A stretch of 14,348 nt of DNA from Candidatus Bathyarchaeota archaeon (GTDB lineage: Archaea > Thermoproteota > Bathyarchaeia > 40CM-2-53-6): positions 1 to 14,348 of the forward strand of contig VBAY01000050.1 in assembly GCA_005883085.1 (NCBI GenBank), read 5' to 3'. The notes under the pieces were generated by a model that was given only the letters and a program-made list of their open reading frames with translations, was not told the origin of the DNA and made no database searches. Both the position numbers and the translations under genes were made by a program. Shown here one piece after another: positions 12,710 to 14,348 of the stretch (positions are counted from its first letter, which is position 1; each line of letters starts with the position of its first letter).

Positions 12710-13816
12710 ATGGCCACAGATACAAGAACGGAATCGGGCAATTTCGTGGTGGACATGGTCTGTGACGTTTGCCGGGTCGAGGGATTCGAAGTTGAGAAGA
12801 ACGCACAGACAGGGGATTCGCCGAGCCACTTTGTGGACATTCTCGCGTCCCGGAAGAAGGGTAAAAAGATACAGAAAGTCGCCTTCGAATGCTGGGAAGG
12901 ATCCACTCAAGTTGAGGGAGGGGAAGTCGAGAAGTTCGCGGCCCGCTTGAAAAGCCTGGGAATTCAGAGCGGAATCTACGTTTCTCCAAAAGGGTTCGGG
13001 GGCAACGCCGAATTCATGGCTCGCAAGCTTGGCGTCGAGCTTTGGGATCTGGCTAAGCTGAAGGAGAGGGTAGAAAATATCAAAGCCCCAGAGAGACACA
13101 GAGTTCCGGGAACGCTACCGGTCGCGAGAGCAGCGGCATCTCGCCTCTTGGCTCATGGCTTAGCCAACGGCACTTTCCTCAAGCTATCCTCTATGCCAAG
13201 ACTTGAGTTTCGACCGTACTTCTTTTCCAATTTCCAGATCGATAATCAACAGAAAAAACTGGCAGTGGGAGTTCTCGTGTTTGACGGTGTAGACGGTCGA
13301 GTATGCGACGCAGGTCTCTTCGAGGGACACATGGCCGATCTTCCATCAACTGGGTTCTTTGTTGATTGTCTGGAGATCGAGCCGTCAACAGGTTCCATGC
13401 CGAAGCTGCCTCCTGAACTTGAGATGAAGAACACTGTTACCGTTGCGCCAGCAGCGGTAACTGAGGACATGGTTCGATCTAAAACCAAGGATGCGGTGAG
13501 CGGTCATGGCAATGCAACCGTAACGGGGGTTCAATTGCTCCATGTTCCCATAGTAACCGTAGAGATGCTTGCTATGGGCAAGTCCTATCGAAAGATCCTT
13601 CAGGCGGCTACGGGAAAGATGATCTGGGACGATACTCAGATGTGTTCTTTCTGTGATCAAAAGTCCAGGGCGATATGCGAAGTCTGTGGTGGGACGGTTT
13701 GTACTGAGCATGAGAGAACTTGCAGCTCCTGCCGCAAGCACCTTTGCACGGATTGCGTTGTGACCAAGGGGATCGTAAACAAGATTCCGCTTTGCCCGAC
13801 GTGCAAGAATGCCTAG
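12710..13816 (+). CDS. Mrr-like nuclease-fold protein with C-terminal zinc domain
   Basis: This is a 368-residue protein. Residues 11-115 look like an Mrr/type IV restriction-type PD-(D/E)xK fold: GFEVEKNAQTGDSPSHFVDILAS gives the acidic Asp43, VAFECWEG gives Glu60 at the next strand, and IQSGIYVSPKGFGGNAEFMARKLGVELWDL matches the final strand and helix. In active enzymes the second motif is (E/Q)xK; here it is ECW, so the catalytic Lys is replaced by Trp62 and the domain may bind DNA without cutting it. Residues 135-300 are an unassigned alpha/beta region. Residues 312-365 carry six ligand pairs (CxxC or CxxH: 312/315, 323/326, 331/334, 338/341, 346/349, 362/365), enough for three zinc ions in a RING/B-box-like arrangement. 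ATG 12710 is preferred over TTG 12689. The gene stands alone and is divergent from the 163-residue gene. Confidence 0.75.
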   Translation: MATDTRTESGNFVVDMVCDVCRVEGFEVEKNAQTGDSPSHFVDILASRKKGKKIQKVAFECWEGSTQVEGGEVEKFAARLKSLGIQSGIYVSPKGFGGNAEFMARKLGVELWDLAKLKERVENIKAPERHRVPGTLPVARAAASRLLAHGLANGTFLKLSSMPRLEFRPYFFSNFQIDNQQKKLAVGVLVFDGVDGRVCDAGLFEGHMADLPSTGFFVDCLEIEPSTGSMPKLPPELEMKNTVTVAPAAVTEDMVRSKTKDAVSGHGNATVTGVQLLHVPIVTVEMLAMGKSYRKILQAATGKMIWDDTQMCSFCDQKSRAICEVCGGTVCTEHERTCSSCRKHLCTDCVVTKGIVNKIPLCPTCKNA

Positions 13817-13920
13817 AGAAAAATGGATCTCTCCTACTGCCCAGCAGGGAATCGCTCAATCTTGCCTAGTAACCACTGAGCAAGCGCTACCTTCATCGGT
13901 TGTGGATAGGAAACAGATGC

Positions 13921-14142
13921 CTATCTAGGAATATGGTTTTCAGCCAGTGCAGCCTTGGCGAGTCGCTGTATAGTCTCCTCATGTCTGCTGATGTGAGCCA
14001 TCATGTCCAACCGCAGCCTTTGCATCGCTGATCGCGCGGCGTCTCGTGCAGCCTGTTCCATCAAAGGAGTAAGCCTCTCTTCCATCTTTTTCAGAAGCAC
14101 CTCTTCAAGTCGTAGAACCTCTTCCTCCCGCAATGTCTCCAT
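13921..14142 (-). CDS. Small helical/coiled-coil protein (73 residues)
   Basis: This is a highly charged, almost entirely helical protein: LREEEVLRLEEVLLKKMEERL (4-24) and DAARSAMQRLRLDMMAHISRHEETIQRLAKAAL have heptad-like hydrophobic spacing, suggesting a coiled coil. I recognise no family. The start is certain for such a small gene: a near-perfect archaeal Shine-Dalgarno GGAGGTGA lies five bases before the ATG. It starts five bases after the stop of the cysteine-rich gene upstream, so the two are co-translated. It could be a partner or oligomerisation factor of that gene's product. Confidence 0.75.
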   Translation of the reverse strand: METLREEEVLRLEEVLLKKMEERLTPLMEQAARDAARSAMQRLRLDMMAHISRHEETIQRLAKAALAENHIPR

Positions 14143-14155
14143 TCAACTCACCTCC
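14143..14155 (-). promoter_or_regulatory. Strong Shine-Dalgarno between the two small genes
   Basis: GGAGGTGA on the minus strand overlaps the 3' end and stop codon of the 61-residue gene and sits five bases from the next ATG. It decides the start of the 73-residue gene. Confidence 0.7.
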
Positions 14156-14333
14156 TCCGAGAAGTCACAGTAGTCGACCCAATTTCGTCCATTATTGGCT
14201 CAACCTTCACGGACTGTCGGGCGCACACCGCGCACTCCCAGACCCGGTCACAGGTGAAATTCTCGTAATTGCAACATCGCCTGCGGAAGTAATCGTTCAA
14301 CTGATTCTCTCGATTGGCCTTTTTTCCAGTCAT
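14148..14333 (-). CDS. Small cysteine-rich protein (61 residues)
   Basis: The central region has two adjacent Cys (RRRCCNYENF) then TCDRVWECAVC, giving Cys20, 21, 28, 35 and 38, a plausible single zinc site, between a basic N-terminus and a polar C-terminus ending RRR. ATG 14333 is preceded by GGTGAG at a normal distance, so I take it as the start, although the frame stays open to the window edge and a longer upstream form cannot be excluded. It heads a two-gene unit with the coiled-coil protein. The family is unknown. Confidence 0.65.
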   Translation of the reverse strand: MTGKKANRENQLNDYFRRRCCNYENFTCDRVWECAVCARQSVKVEPIMDEIGSTTVTSRRR

Positions 14334-14348
14334 GCCAGGCTCACCAAC

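Noticed and set aside
12435..12950. 171-codon plus-strand frame across the 163-residue gene and Mrr-like gene
   Set aside because: It is antisense to one gene and out of frame with the other; the product has no recognisable pattern.

Overview
The window looks like chromosomal DNA of an archaeon, most likely from the Nitrososphaeria/Thermoproteota side of the tree. The evidence is an A/V-type ATP synthase F subunit at the left edge, TATA boxes (TTTATAT) 26-28 nt upstream of start codons as expected for leaderless archaeal mRNAs, a membrane-anchored blue-copper protein, and several small winged-helix regulators of archaeal flavour. The lineage is an inference from gene content. I see no rRNA, tRNA, transposase, integrase or CRISPR array.

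Layout. 1-205: the 3' end of atpF. 206-480: a gene-free stretch with two copies of a short dispersed motif. 481-3319 (minus strand): a polytopic membrane protein, a two-helix membrane protein, a possible 43-residue membrane peptide, and a five-helix protein carrying an extracellular cupredoxin. 3527-4012 (plus): a single-helix membrane-anchored protein. 4061-6144 (minus): an ArsR-type regulator, a 67-residue unknown protein with its own leaderless promoter, and an MFS drug-exporter-like permease. Divergent from these, 6285-6800 (plus) holds thioredoxin and a 44-residue four-cysteine zinc-ribbon protein. 6893-7318 (minus): an unknown protein. 7319-7925: about 600 bp of C-rich non-coding DNA with a degenerate 13-bp tandem array (7628-7769) ending in a GC-rich palindrome. 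7926-10541 (plus): an 871-residue membrane/surface protein with strong C-over-G skew.

The most unusual part is 10542-12709. Three putative DNA-binding proteins (141, 225 and 163 residues) are interleaved with two non-coding blocks packed with short inverted repeats built on GTGA/TCAC. One block (10622-10783) carries GTGAA-type repeats in four hairpin-forming units ahead of the 141-residue regulator. The other (11846-12106) carries 14 GTGAY half-sites where about one is expected, including two perfect 10-bp palindromes just upstream of the 225-residue regulator. The 141- and 225-residue genes also overlap tail to tail by 59 bp. I infer a self-contained, probably autoregulated circuit, or a multi-site DNA-binding/partition-like locus.

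12710-13816 (plus) encodes an Mrr-like nuclease fold, apparently lacking the catalytic lysine, fused to a C-terminal domain with six metal-ligand pairs. The right edge (13921-14333, minus) holds two small proteins preceded by strong Shine-Dalgarno sequences: one cysteine-rich, one helical.

How the genes might work together: the ArsR regulator, small protein and permease look like one inducible export unit, because related ACATGTC/GATATG operator-like sites lie in the ArsR upstream region and at the start of the small gene. Thioredoxin and the zinc-ribbon protein look like a co-translated redox pair. The remaining functions are open.
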